DNA of 26,525 nucleotides, taken from NCBI RefSeq assembly GCF_910577125.1, contig NZ_CAJTMN010000023.1:1-26525 (forward strand). The letters run 5' to 3'. The notes beneath the pieces are model-generated. The model was not told the DNA's origin. It did not search any database and worked only from the letters and a program-made list of their open reading frames with translations. Shown here piece by piece: positions 1-7,614 of this stretch. This DNA is from an uncultured Rikenella sp. (GTDB lineage Bacteria; Bacteroidota; Bacteroidia; Bacteroidales; Rikenellaceae). The translations under genes were made by a program, and so were the position numbers. The stretch's first letter is position 1. Each line of letters opens with the position of its first letter.

Positions 1-2
1 TC

Positions 3-2609
3 GCGGTGTTCCGAAACAAAGACCGGAAAGGAAACCGATCCATACTGACTGAACTAAAAACAGAGAATGGGAATTTTCTCGTAACGATAGACCTCGGAAG
101 TGGACCGGATGCCAATCTCAATATTGTTTCCTCCGTATTCGGCAAAGCGGACGATTCCGTATTAAACTGGCTCGAACAAGGACTGGCGACATATATAAAC
201 AAAGAGAAAGCCCTTGCGTTTCTGGACAATCACCCCGCACCAATTGCGGGAAATGCAGCAAGCGCAGAGCTTTCTCGTGTCACAAATATAATCAAAAACT
301 TCGCCAATCCGCCCCTGCCGGAGGCGAAAAAGCGCAGGGCGGGCATCTTCGAGATCGAGGAGCAGTGGTTCGTGCGGCGCGAAGACTCCCGGATCACAGT
401 GGCCGAACGGGAGCGAGGCGAAATTTACGAGAAGACGCTCCGACGTCCTCCGCAGGAGGAGATCGAACGCTCGGAAGCGGCACGCCGCGAAATGAAACAG
501 GCGGAACAGGAGCTGCGCGCGGTGGAAAAAGAGCTCCGGTCGATCGACCCGCTCGACGGCGACAACGACCGGCTGGCGGAGTTGCAGGACAGACGGATCG
601 AGCTCGAACGGCGGATGGACGAGGCGTTCGGTCGGATCACGGTGCTGCGCACGCCACCGCCCAAGCATGCCTACACGGGGCTGTCGAAAAGCGAAGAGGC
701 CCGGTTCGAGGTGCCGGTCTATCGGCACGGGGTGCGCACGGTGGTGCGGCTATCGGACGCGAACGCGGCCCGGGCGATCAACGGCGACTTCGAAAACCTG
801 TTCGGCGGAGCGGCGGAGGAGATCGTCCGCCGGATAGGCAGCGCCACGAGAACGATGGCGGGACTCAACACGTCGTGGAATCCGGAGTTCATGTTCAAGA
901 ACAAGGTGCGGGACTCGGCGTGGGCGCTCTTCTACAACTGGCTCGACAAGGAGGGTAGCGCCCGGGGTTACCTGCGCAACCAGGGGGCGGCACATGCGGC
1001 GATCTACCGTTACCACACGAACGGGGCGCGGCCGCTGACGATGAACGAACGGGCGGGATACGACCTCTACTCGACCGAGGGACGGCAACGGGCGGTGGAA
1101 CGCTACGGGGCGGCGCGGGTACGGGACTCGCTCTACGACGATTTCCTGATGGAGGGCGGACTCACGGGGTATGCCTACATGCAGGATCTGGATCACTACA
1201 GTCGAAAACTGAAAAAACGGGCGCGACGGGCCGGCAATTCGGTCCTGCAGGCTTTCAACGCGGCGGCGACGGGGTTCGACCTGCTGAACGACCTATCGGA
1301 GGTCTCGACGCGCTTCGCTACGTTCCTCGCCCAGGTGGAACGGGGCAGCGATGTCCGATCGGCGGTGAACTATGCCCGGGACGTAACGATCAACTTCAAC
1401 CGCCGGGGCGAGTGGGGACGCGACCTCAATGCGCTCTACATGTTCTACAACGCGTCGCTACAGGGGGTGGCAAATCTCTATCAACTGGGGCGGCGCAACA
1501 AGGTGCGGATGGGCTTTGCGATAGCGGCGGTGGCGGGGCTGGGCTACGGCCTGAGCTTCCTGCTGAACCTGTGGCTCTCGGCGATGGCCGACGAGGCGGG
1601 AGACGACGACGAGTGGCGGGTGTCGGACTACCGCCGGTTCACGAACATCTGCCTGCCGGGCTGGCTGGTCGGCTCGACGGAACGGGTCGTCACGATCCCG
1701 CTGCCGCAGGAGCTGCGACCGGCGTGGGTCTTAGGGACGGTCATGGCGGACGTGACGCAGGGACGACTGCGGGCTGACGAGGGATGGGGAACGGCGGCGG
1801 CGATAGTCAACTCGGTAACGGACGCGGCGGGAGAAAGCTTCCTGCCGGTGGAGGTCGACTCGAAGCATCCGCTCAAAACGTTCGTGCCGTCGGTATTCAA
1901 ACCGCTCTACGAGATCGGTGTCAATGCGAATTTCATGGACCGAAAGATCTACCGGGAGGCCTACCCGGGTCAGACGGTTCCGGAAAGCCAACTGGGGATG
2001 CGCAATACGTTCATCGCCTACAAAACGGTCTGCGAGTGGCTGAACGAACAGGCCGGGGGCAGCACAACGGTGCCGGCGGGGATGAACGAAAAGGGAGAGA
2101 TCAATCGGTGGCTCAATCTGCTGGATGTCAATCCGTCGAAAGCGGAACACCTCCTCTCGTCGTATGCGGGAGGGGCCGGACGGCTGATCGGACGCACGTG
2201 GCGGTGTATCGCGGAACCGGGGGACGAACGTCGGACAGGCGACATCCCGTTCATCAACGCTTTCATGGCGGATGTGGAGCGGGAGGAGAACCCGAACACG
2301 CGCTATTACGACACGAAGGAGAAGCTGGAGATGCTAAACGAGGTCTACCGCCGCTCGGAACGCGAAGACAGTTTCCCGGCCTACTACCGGTCGGCGGAGG
2401 AGGCGCGGGCGGCACAGACCCGAAACAAACACTGGCTGCTGGAGCTCCGAAAAACAGACGGCCGGATCAAGAAACTAACCCGGGAGAGGAACGAAACGGA
2501 GCCCGGTTCGCCGGAATACAAGGCCCTGACCCTCCAAATGAACCGCCTGCGCTCAGACTTCCTGCTCCGTTACGACCGCGGGGCGCCAAACAAGGCGGAA
2601 AAGGAGTAG
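3..2609 (+). CDS. Phage large polyvalent protein, C-terminal part (barnase/EndoU-like domain + LPD38-like region), 5' incomplete
   Basis: The reading frame is open from the window edge, so the true start lies upstream; the GTG at 6 is probably internal. Residues are counted from that codon. Residues 13-73 (ILTELKTENGNFLV, NIVSSVFGK, YINKEKALAFL) resemble the phage barnase/EndoU/RelE-like nuclease domains (PBECR/MuF-C type) found on phage and conjugative polyvalent proteins. A charged coiled coil follows at about 150-210. Residues about 461-490 (NFNRRGEWGRDLNALYMFYN) then a hydrophobic stretch at about 502-527 match the LPD38 domain as I know it. Such proteins are thought to be delivered with phage or conjugative DNA. 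Base composition is mosaic: the first 300 bases are much less GC-rich than the rest. Identity as a phage polyvalent protein is fairly secure; exact domain names are recalled family knowledge and not verified here. Confidence 0.75.
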   Translation, partial: AVFRNKDRKGNRSILTELKTENGNFLVTIDLGSGPDANLNIVSSVFGKADDSVLNWLEQGLATYINKEKALAFLDNHPAPIAGNAASAELSRVTNIIKNFANPPLPEAKKRRAGIFEIEEQWFVRREDSRITVAERERGEIYEKTLRRPPQEEIERSEAARREMKQAEQELRAVEKELRSIDPLDGDNDRLAELQDRRIELERRMDEAFGRITVLRTPPPKHAYTGLSKSEEARFEVPVYRHGVRTVVRLSDANAARAINGDFENLFGGAAEEIVRRIGSATRTMAGLNTSWNPEFMFKNKVRDSAWALFYNWLDKEGSARGYLRNQGAAHAAIYRYHTNGARPLTMNERAGYDLYSTEGRQRAVERYGAARVRDSLYDDFLMEGGLTGYAYMQDLDHYSRKLKKRARRAGNSVLQAFNAAATGFDLLNDLSEVSTRFATFLAQVERGSDVRSAVNYARDVTINFNRRGEWGRDLNALYMFYNASLQGVANLYQLGRRNKVRMGFAIAAVAGLGYGLSFLLNLWLSAMADEAGDDDEWRVSDYRRFTNICLPGWLVGSTERVVTIPLPQELRPAWVLGTVMADVTQGRLRADEGWGTAAAIVNSVTDAAGESFLPVEVDSKHPLKTFVPSVFKPLYEIGVNANFMDRKIYREAYPGQTVPESQLGMRNTFIAYKTVCEWLNEQAGGSTTVPAGMNEKGEINRWLNLLDVNPSKAEHLLSSYAGGAGRLIGRTWRCIAEPGDERRTGDIPFINAFMADVEREENPNTRYYDTKEKLEMLNEVYRRSEREDSFPAYYRSAEEARAAQTRNKHWLLELRKTDGRIKKLTRERNETEPGSPEYKALTLQMNRLRSDFLLRYDRGAPNKAEKE

Positions 2610-2678
2610 ATGTCGGAGGCCGAGGGGAAGGACTAAGGGAGGAAGAAAAACATTTAAACTGTATTTAGAACTATTTGT

Positions 2679-2686
2679 TAACTTTG
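2679..2686 (+). promoter_or_regulatory. Putative -7 box (TAACTTTG) of the ATPase/nuclease module
   Basis: TAACTTTG fits the Bacteroidota -7 consensus TAnnTTTG and lies 31 bases before the ATPase ATG in an AT-rich 108-base gap. I see no good TTG at the -33 distance, so this is a partial match. Confidence 0.4.
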
Positions 2687-2717
2687 CATATATTTGGTGT
2701 AGAATAGCTCTAAACAA

Positions 2718-3959
2718 ATGGGAACAACGATTACGATCAGCCATATCGGACCGATTACAAACGAAGTGCGATTGGATTTAAAAAAATTCAACATCATTAT
2801 CGGCCCACAGAGCAGCGGGAAAAGCACGATTATGAAAATCGTCTGCTTCTGTCGTTACGTGGAAAAATATTGCATCGTAAACAATAGCACTAAATATTAT
2901 ACGACTTATACACATTTTATCAAAGAACTGCAACGTTTTCATAAACTACCAGACAGTTTCTTCGATAACAGCAGTCGCATTAAGTATGAAGGTGAATGGG
3001 TTCAGATTGAATACAATCATGAGAAAGATATATGCAATGCCCAGATTAAGTCCCAAAGAGGGAAAAAACTTGGGGAGGCAGACAATATAAAATTATGCTT
3101 CCTGCCTTCGGAACGGAATATGGTTGCGGTATTCAGAAATATCAGATCTGAATATCGCGCAAAAACCATTGATAATCTTTTCAATTTTATCAATGAGTGG
3201 GACGACATCAAACGTTACTATAATCGAGATCGTTCGTTACCCATGCCTTTCTTGGGCGGAATGGAGTTTTATTACGACAGCAAGAACGGCAAAGAAGTGC
3301 TAAAAATAGCTGAGAATAAAACGATTTCTCCTTTTTATGCTTCGAGCGGTGTACAATCCTCCATGCCGATGTACGTAATGATCGATTACCTGACAGATAA
3401 GGTTTTCAAACATCGTGTCAGTGTGACTCGTAAATATATAAATGACCTCATGATCGAAGCTCTGCGGAATGAAGGTGTATTTACAAGTAAAGAATTTACA
3501 GAAGAGTCATGGGAGGCAATCAATACCCGACTAAAAAAACGGTTGGAATATCATAGTTCCCATATTTTTGTCGAAGAACCGGAACAGAACCTGTTTCCGA
3601 AAGCCCAACAAGAATTGATTTTCGACATCGCTCAAAAAATCAACACCGCCAGCTCGGACAACAAAGAAAGTTCGTTGTTCCTCACTACGCATAGTCCGTA
3701 TATCATTACGGCTTTCAATCTATTGATCAATGCTGCTAAAGCACATGACAAATCCACAAAAAAAAGCGAAAAGATCGTACCACAGAGTCGTATTATTCCG
3801 TTGGATCAAATCAGCGCGTATTATATCAATGGAGAAACAGGGGTATTCAAATCTATCGTCAATCCGGAAACCGAAATGTTAGGAGGAGATGAATTGGATA
3901 GCGCGTCTGCTTATATAGATGAGATGACGGCAAAACTATACGATATTATTTACGGCTAA
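2718..3959 (+). CDS. OLD/AAA_15-like ATPase of a candidate two-gene defence module
   Basis: A 413-residue ATPase. Walker A is GPQSSGKST at residues 29-37. An LPSERNM motif lies at 129-135, a serine-rich SSGVQSSMP segment resembling an ABC signature at 209-217, Walker B VEEPEQNLFP at 285-294, and the switch histidine in LTTHSPYI at 322-329. This order is that of RecF/OLD-like AAA_15/AAA_21 proteins, which act as the nucleotide-driven sensor in several antiphage systems. No TOPRIM nuclease domain is visible; after the ATPase core there are only about 80 residues. The gene is clearly AT-richer than the flanking prophage and core genes, pointing to recent acquisition. The next gene starts 11 bases after its stop, so the two are probably co-transcribed. 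The ATPase assignment is firm; the defence role is inferred from architecture and position. Confidence 0.8.
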   Translation: MGTTITISHIGPITNEVRLDLKKFNIIIGPQSSGKSTIMKIVCFCRYVEKYCIVNNSTKYYTTYTHFIKELQRFHKLPDSFFDNSSRIKYEGEWVQIEYNHEKDICNAQIKSQRGKKLGEADNIKLCFLPSERNMVAVFRNIRSEYRAKTIDNLFNFINEWDDIKRYYNRDRSLPMPFLGGMEFYYDSKNGKEVLKIAENKTISPFYASSGVQSSMPMYVMIDYLTDKVFKHRVSVTRKYINDLMIEALRNEGVFTSKEFTEESWEAINTRLKKRLEYHSSHIFVEEPEQNLFPKAQQELIFDIAQKINTASSDNKESSLFLTTHSPYIITAFNLLINAAKAHDKSTKKSEKIVPQSRIIPLDQISAYYINGETGVFKSIVNPETEMLGGDELDSASAYIDEMTAKLYDIIYG

Positions 3960-3970
3960 AAGGACCTGCC

Positions 3971-4480
3971 ATGCCACTCTCTTTTGACGATCTGTGTACA
4001 AAATTGGATGCCGTAACCTCGCCTCACGCCCGACACGCGGCTTGTCCTAAAAATGGCATTACCACACCGGTAGAAAACGGCGTCAAATACCACTTCTGTT
4101 CCAACACATGCCAAAGAGTACACGTCTACAATGTAGACAACGGACTTTTGAAGAATCGGGCTTCCAGACGCGATGCTTGCGATTGGCTGTTATTAGTCGA
4201 AAAGGCAGGGACGGGTTCTCCTCACGGGTGTTTTGTCGAACTGAAAAAAGGAGATGCTGAAAAAGCGGTTTCACAACTGCAAGACACACTAAAACAATTC
4301 CAGGAAAAAGGTTGGCTACAAAAATTGACAGAAAAACACTATGCTCGTATCGTAGCCAACTCAATGCCGGCCAATAGTGGAAACAGTTTGATTGAAAAGG
4401 CAAAGCAGGTTTTCAGAAAACATTATCACTGCGAATTACAACACGTACGACCGGGACAAAAGGATATGATCAATCTTTAG
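3971..4480 (+). CDS. Small PD-(D/E)XK-like protein paired with the ATPase
   Basis: A 169-residue protein I cannot name. The segment ACDWLLLVEK (69-78) followed by CFVELKKGDAEKAVSQL (87-103) has the layout of a PD-(D/E)XK nuclease core: Asp71 on one strand, Glu90-x-Lys92 on the next, then a helix with Gln102. The N-terminal half has cysteines 25, 43 and 47 that could bind a metal. The gene shares the low GC of the ATPase and lies 11 bases downstream, so it looks like the effector of a sensor-effector pair. It is not an HNH protein (unlike PtuB of Septu), and I see no TOPRIM or helicase motif (unlike the partners in PARIS or Gabija). Its stop codon lies 3 bases from that of a convergent terminase remnant. 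The nuclease fold is motif-based inference. Confidence 0.6.
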   Translation: MPLSFDDLCTKLDAVTSPHARHAACPKNGITTPVENGVKYHFCSNTCQRVHVYNVDNGLLKNRASRRDACDWLLLVEKAGTGSPHGCFVELKKGDAEKAVSQLQDTLKQFQEKGWLQKLTEKHYARIVANSMPANSGNSLIEKAKQVFRKHYHCELQHVRPGQKDMINL

Positions 4481-4483
4481 ACT

Positions 4484-4858
4484 TTACACACTGGACTCGG
4501 TAAGTACCGGGCCGCTCCGACGGGGACGGCCCTTTTCCGTGATATACGCCGGAGGGTCCAGCAGCTGGGAGGCTTTCAGGCCGATCGCACGGCTCATGTA
4601 AATGTCGTCGTGCTCGTCGTCCACCGCGCCGTACGTTCCGTCCGGCTTCACCTCGTAGCAGTCCGCCTCGTCCAGCGCACGCGCGTCCCGCTCGATGTGG
4701 CCGCACTCCCGGAAACGCTTGTTCATCTGGTTCACCAGGTCCGTTTTCGTGGCCGCGTTCGTGTGGAAACCGTAGCGCAAAGGCGCGCCCTCGCAACGCA
4801 AGGTCATCATTCCGACATCGTACTCAAAATGATTGAACTCCGTACATCCGTTTCTACA
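4484..4858 (-). pseudogene. Terminase large subunit, C-terminal fragment (5'-truncated)
   Basis: The frame encodes about 124 residues ending at a natural stop. It includes LRYGFHTNAATKTDLVNQMN, ALDEADCYEVKPDGTYGAV and DEHDDIYMSRAIG. This pattern, especially the HDD motif followed by S/T-R-A-I-G, is typical of the end of the RNase H-like packaging nuclease of phage terminases. An in-frame ATG pair lies at 4808-4810, but homologous-looking sequence (TEFNHFEYDVG) continues upstream to a TAA just before position 4858, so the fragment has lost its ATPase domain and most of the nuclease. It converges on the candidate defence module with a 3-base gap. It marks this region as degraded prophage. Confidence 0.65.
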
Positions 4859-5060
4859 TTACAAGTCGGATACATATATCAATAAGTCGCATTCCCCGAT
4901 AGACTATTTTGCCTCCGACCAGTATAAGTACATGATAAACATCCTCCGTTCCCGGCCTGATTACCCCTACCGGTCTGATGATACCGCGGACTTTAACGAT
5001 GACGCCGCTCTCGGAGGTAGAGAGCTCCGACAGGGGACGACAGATCGGTTCGTTTTCCAT
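4854..5060 (-). pseudogene. Short ORF with FeoA-like N-terminus, probably a broken feoA/feoB start
   Basis: A 68-codon frame begins MENEPICRPLSELST and continues ESGVIVKVRG. This resembles the start of FeoA domains (LSELkpGESGVIVKV), which in many Bacteroidota are fused in front of FeoB, the ferrous iron transporter. After residue 26 the resemblance stops and the frame runs to a TAG at the edge of the terminase fragment. A promoter-like box lies just upstream. The simplest reading is a host iron-transport gene whose 5' end survives at a prophage or deletion boundary. The matching stretch is short, so chance resemblance or a genuine small protein remains possible. Confidence 0.35.
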
Positions 5061-5079
5061 AAGGGTAGATAACGGGAGA

Positions 5080-5113
5080 CAAAGATAACGATTTCCTCTC
5101 CTCGCGGAGACAA
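5080..5113 (-). promoter_or_regulatory. Promoter-like site before the FeoA-like ORF
   Basis: On the - strand TATCTTTG (5080-5087) is an exact TAnnTTTG -7 box, with a TTG at 5111-5113. The spacing of 23 bases is a little longer than the usual 19-21. The ATG lies 20 bases downstream of the -7 box. Confidence 0.45.
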
Positions 5114-5243
5114 AAATAGATGCCGATCAGCATCAGAACCATCCCCTGTTTTCGGGAAAACGCCGGCTCGGCACCCCCCGAACAAGGGATGAGAGAATCT
5201 CTTCTGACGGGAAGATACTCGAAGAAGTTAAGGCCGTTTCCAG

Positions 5244-5285
5244 AAACAAAAAGCGCAGATGTTTCTCTCAAACATCTGCGCTTTT
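5244..5285 (-). terminator. Rho-independent terminator of tRNA-Gly
   Basis: A perfect 16-bp stem (5249-5264 with 5270-5285) closes a 5-base loop and is followed on the - strand by a T-rich tract (CTTTTTGTTT). It begins at the last base of the encoded CCA of the tRNA, so it ends this one-gene transcript. Confidence 0.85.
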
Positions 5286-5360
5286 GGAGCGGAAGACGAG
5301 ATTCGAACTCGCGACCCTCAGCTTGGGAAGCTGATGCTCTACCGACTGAGCTACTTCCGC
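5285..5360 (-). tRNA. tRNA-Gly (anticodon CCC), CCA encoded
   Basis: The - strand sequence folds into a full cloverleaf: acceptor GCGGAAG/CTTCCGC, D arm GCTC/GAGC, anticodon stem TCAGC/GCTGA around the loop TTCCCAA (anticodon CCC at 5325-5327), and T loop TTCGAAT. The discriminator T is followed by an encoded CCA. It has its own promoter upstream and a strong terminator immediately downstream. Tracks of GCGAG..CTCGT include one G-T pair, which is normal. Confidence 0.95.
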
Positions 5361-5377
5361 TTATTTCTAAAACGTTG

Positions 5378-5407
5378 CAAAGATAGTGTTTTTCCTATTC
5401 CGAACAA
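5378..5407 (-). promoter_or_regulatory. Promoter of tRNA-Gly
   Basis: On the - strand TTG (5405-5407), 19 bases, then TATCTTTG (5378-5385) is an exact match to the Bacteroidota -33/-7 promoter. It lies 17 bases before the mature tRNA 5' end. Confidence 0.75.
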
Positions 5408-5466
5408 ATTCTATCGGAATTTTTTGTCGCTCCGGGCGACAAGGAGGGTGAGGTCACTTTTGTATA

Positions 5467-5598
5467 CGTACCTCTTTTTTTTAAGGGGCGAAGGACTACG
5501 TCGTTTTTAAAACGTGGCCTCTTCATTTGGCGGAGAGGATTACGTCGTTTTTGATGTACACCTCTTTTTTCTTTGGGCGGAGAGGATTACGTCGCTGA
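5467..5598 (+). repeat. Three imperfect tandem units of about 44 bp
   Basis: Three units begin near 5467, 5513 and 5555. Each has a CTCTT-type pyrimidine run, then GGGCG(G/A)A, then GGAYTACGTCG. The second and third share GGCGGAGAGGATTACGTCG exactly. They lie between the two tRNA genes. No ORF or promoter role is evident. Confidence 0.7.
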
Positions 5599-5633
5599 CG
5601 CGCCGTGATCCATCGCCTCCCGGCAGGACCCTT

Positions 5634-5759
5634 ACAAAGATTTTCACTGCAACAACTGTCGTTGTCTTTTTCGGATTTCATTCCGCTCCCGCTTGCAAAT
5701 AAATTTGCGCGGGGCGCCTGAAATCCGAAAAGCCTGCGGCTTGCATCGAAAATCTTTGT
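5634..5759. repeat. 126-bp nested inverted repeat directly behind tRNA-Tyr
   Basis: The outer arms ACAAAGATTTTC (5634-5645) and GAAAATCTTTGT (5748-5759) are exact complements. The inner arms TTTTCGGATTTCA and TGAAATCCGAAAA also pair. The outer arm ends on the discriminator base of tRNA-Tyr. It could act in transcription termination or 3' processing, or be a small palindromic insertion. There is no clear T-run on the - strand as in a standard terminator. Confidence 0.65.
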
Positions 5760-5840
5760 GGGCGGAGATGGATTCGAACCACCGAAGTCGAAGACAGCAG
5801 ATTTACAGTCTGCCCCATTTGGCCACTCTGGTATCCGCCC
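5759..5840 (-). tRNA. tRNA-Tyr (anticodon GTA)
   Basis: The - strand folds as a class II tRNA: acceptor GGGCGGA/TCCGCCC with discriminator A, anticodon stem GCAGA/TCTGC around CTGTAAA (anticodon GTA), a long variable arm (TGTCTTCGACTTCGG) and T loop TTCGAAT. CCA is not encoded, unlike in the neighbouring tRNA-Gly. It lies downstream of ftsZ but has its own promoter. Confidence 0.95.
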
Positions 5841-5863
5841 TGAAGATCGTCGATCAACGATTC

Positions 5864-5902
5864 GCATTGCCGGGAAAGAACCGCACCCGGTTCCGGCAAT
5901 GC
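5864..5902 (-). other. Hairpin in the tRNA-Tyr 5' leader
   Basis: GCATTGCCGG and CCGGCAATGC pair perfectly over 10 bp, with a weaker inner AACCG/CGGTT stem. It lies between the predicted tRNA-Tyr promoter and the tRNA, 48 bases after the ftsZ stop. There is no T-run, so a processing role or a partial block to ftsZ read-through are both possible. Confidence 0.5.
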
Positions 5903-5906
5903 GGTG

Positions 5907-5937
5907 CAAAGGTGTGCAAAATTTCCGGATTTTCCAA
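5907..5937 (-). promoter_or_regulatory. Promoter of tRNA-Tyr
   Basis: On the - strand TTG (5935-5937), 20 bases, then CACCTTTG (5907-5914) is a near match to TTG-N19/20-TAnnTTTG. It lies just after the ftsZ stop and would give a leader of roughly 60 bases before the tRNA. Confidence 0.55.
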
Positions 5938-5952
5938 CACCGCGCCCGAAAA

Positions 5953-7596
5953 TCAATCGAACAAATGGGGCTCTCCGTCCGCCGCCCCGCCGCCGCGCGA
6001 GTGAGAGCCGCCGTGTCCGCCCTCGTTTTTCAACGTCTCACGCGACACCTTTCCGCCCGCAGGAGCTCCGGCATAGAGTTTCATCCGCCGACGGAGATAG
6101 GCGGGAACACGCTCGATCTGCTCCTCCGTCAGAGCGGTAATATCCTCTTTATCCGTCGAAGCCGGTTCCGGCTCTGCCGCCGGATCAGCGGTCACCGGAG
6201 GAACTGTCTCTGGTTCCGCCACCGATTGCTGAGACAACTGTGGCTGCGGTGATTCGACAACCGGCTGCCACTCTCCTGCCGTCTGCTGAGGCATTTCCGG
6301 CACCACCGGCATTTCGACCGCCGGTTTCCACTCCTCTTGCATCTCCTCGCGCTGCCGGTCGGCAATCGACACCGAAGGACGATCGTACCCCATGGCGATC
6401 ACCGGCGCAGGTTCTTCCCGGTCACGAGTCACCACGGCAAACTCATCCCCTTCATCCTCCGTCCGGATCTTTCTGTCCGGTCGGCCGGCCGAGCCGCTGC
6501 CTGCCTCCTGATCAATGAGCGAGATGGTCTGCCGCTGCGGTGCAGGCGCATCCCGGAGATGTTCTTTCCCGTCCCGTTCCGGTTTGGAAGCAGGCCCCAC
6601 GACGTCCACATACCGGTCGCGAATCATCGGGATACTGTCGACACCGAAGCCGGTCGCAATAATCGTAATCCGGATATCGTCGTCCAACGACTTATCCGTT
6701 CCGGCTCCCCAGATCAGGTCGGTACCCAGGCCGAGTCCCGTCTTATTCTGCAAAAATTGGGTGATTTCGTACACCTCGCTCATCTTCACCTCTTTGTTCC
6801 CGGAGGTAATCGTCATCAAGACGTTTTGGGCACCGGCCACATCCCGGTGGTTCAAGAGCGGCGAGTTCATAGCCGCCTCAGCCACCTCCAACGCCCGTTT
6901 CTCACCGCTTCCGCATGCCGACCCCATCAAGGCGATTCCGCTGTCTTTCATCACCGTCCGCACATCGGCAAAGTCGACATTGACCCGATTTTCCTGGGTG
7001 ATAATATCAGCGATGCTCTTCGCCGCTTCGGCCAAAATATCGTCGGCCTTGCCGAATGCTTCGGACAAGGTCAGATCTCCGTATATCTCGTTGATATTCT
7101 CGTTGTTGACCACCAGCAAGGAGTCCACATTGTGTCTGATCTCCTCGATCCCGTTCAATGCCTGCATGATACGCCTCGGCCCCTCGGTTTTGAACGGAAT
7201 GGTCACAATCGCCACCGTCAATATGCCCATCTCCTTGGCCGCCTTGGCAATGACCGGCGCGGCGCCCGTCCCCGTTCCGCCGCCCATCCCGGCGGTGACG
7301 AAGACCATTTTGATGTCCTTCTCGCTAAAGATTTCCTTGATTTCGTCGATGCTCGCCTCAGCGGCAGCCCGTCCGACGGGGGGCTTATTCCCCGCACCGA
7401 GTCCGGTACCGAGCCGCACCTGGTTCGGAATCGGACTCTTGCCCAAGGCCTGCCAGTCGGTGTTGCAGACCATGAACGACACGTCCGCAATCCCCAGCTT
7501 ATACATGTGGTTCACGGCATTGCACCCGCCTCCGCCCACGCCCACCACCATGATGATGGAGGAGCTGACCGGAGCTATATCTACGAATTCAACCAT
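5953..7596 (-). CDS. ftsZ: Cell division GTPase FtsZ with long C-terminal linker
   Basis: FtsZ is the tubulin-like GTPase that polymerises at midcell into the division ring. The GTP-binding region is intact: GGGGCNAVN (21-29), the tubulin signature GGGTGTG (105-111) and the T7-loop NVDFADVRTVM (206-216), which completes the active site of the neighbouring subunit. The core ends near residue 330. A low-complexity linker of about 165 residues follows, with two related EW(K/Q)P(A/V)VE segments (422-428 and 442-448). Then comes a C-terminal peptide VPAYLRR (497-503) that in this family binds FtsA, and a tail of about 45 residues beyond it, which is unusual. At 547 residues it is much longer than the 383 of E. 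coli. It lies 18 bases after ftsA in the same operon. Confidence 0.97.
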   Translation of the reverse strand: MVEFVDIAPVSSSIIMVVGVGGGGCNAVNHMYKLGIADVSFMVCNTDWQALGKSPIPNQVRLGTGLGAGNKPPVGRAAAEASIDEIKEIFSEKDIKMVFVTAGMGGGTGTGAAPVIAKAAKEMGILTVAIVTIPFKTEGPRRIMQALNGIEEIRHNVDSLLVVNNENINEIYGDLTLSEAFGKADDILAEAAKSIADIITQENRVNVDFADVRTVMKDSGIALMGSACGSGEKRALEVAEAAMNSPLLNHRDVAGAQNVLMTITSGNKEVKMSEVYEITQFLQNKTGLGLGTDLIWGAGTDKSLDDDIRITIIATGFGVDSIPMIRDRYVDVVGPASKPERDGKEHLRDAPAPQRQTISLIDQEAGSGSAGRPDRKIRTEDEGDEFAVVTRDREEPAPVIAMGYDRPSVSIADRQREEMQEEWKPAVEMPVVPEMPQQTAGEWQPVVESPQPQLSQQSVAEPETVPPVTADPAAEPEPASTDKEDITALTEEQIERVPAYLRRRMKLYAGAPAGGKVSRETLKNEGGHGGSHSRGGGAADGEPHLFD

Positions 7597-7614
7597 GTTT
7601 GTCTGCTTGTATGC

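Noticed and set aside
2718..4480. Septu, Gabija or PARIS as the identity of the ATPase pair
   Set aside because: The partner has no HNH motif (PtuB), no UvrD-like helicase motifs (GajB) and no TOPRIM-type pattern (AriB); the ATPase has no fused TOPRIM domain.
4470..4796. Alternative - strand frame overlapping the terminase fragment
   Set aside because: It is Arg/Gly-rich shadow sequence; the overlapping frame has recognisable terminase motifs.
5523..5909. - strand frame across tRNA-Tyr and its downstream inverted repeat
   Set aside because: Its central part is simply the translated tRNA; no protein features.
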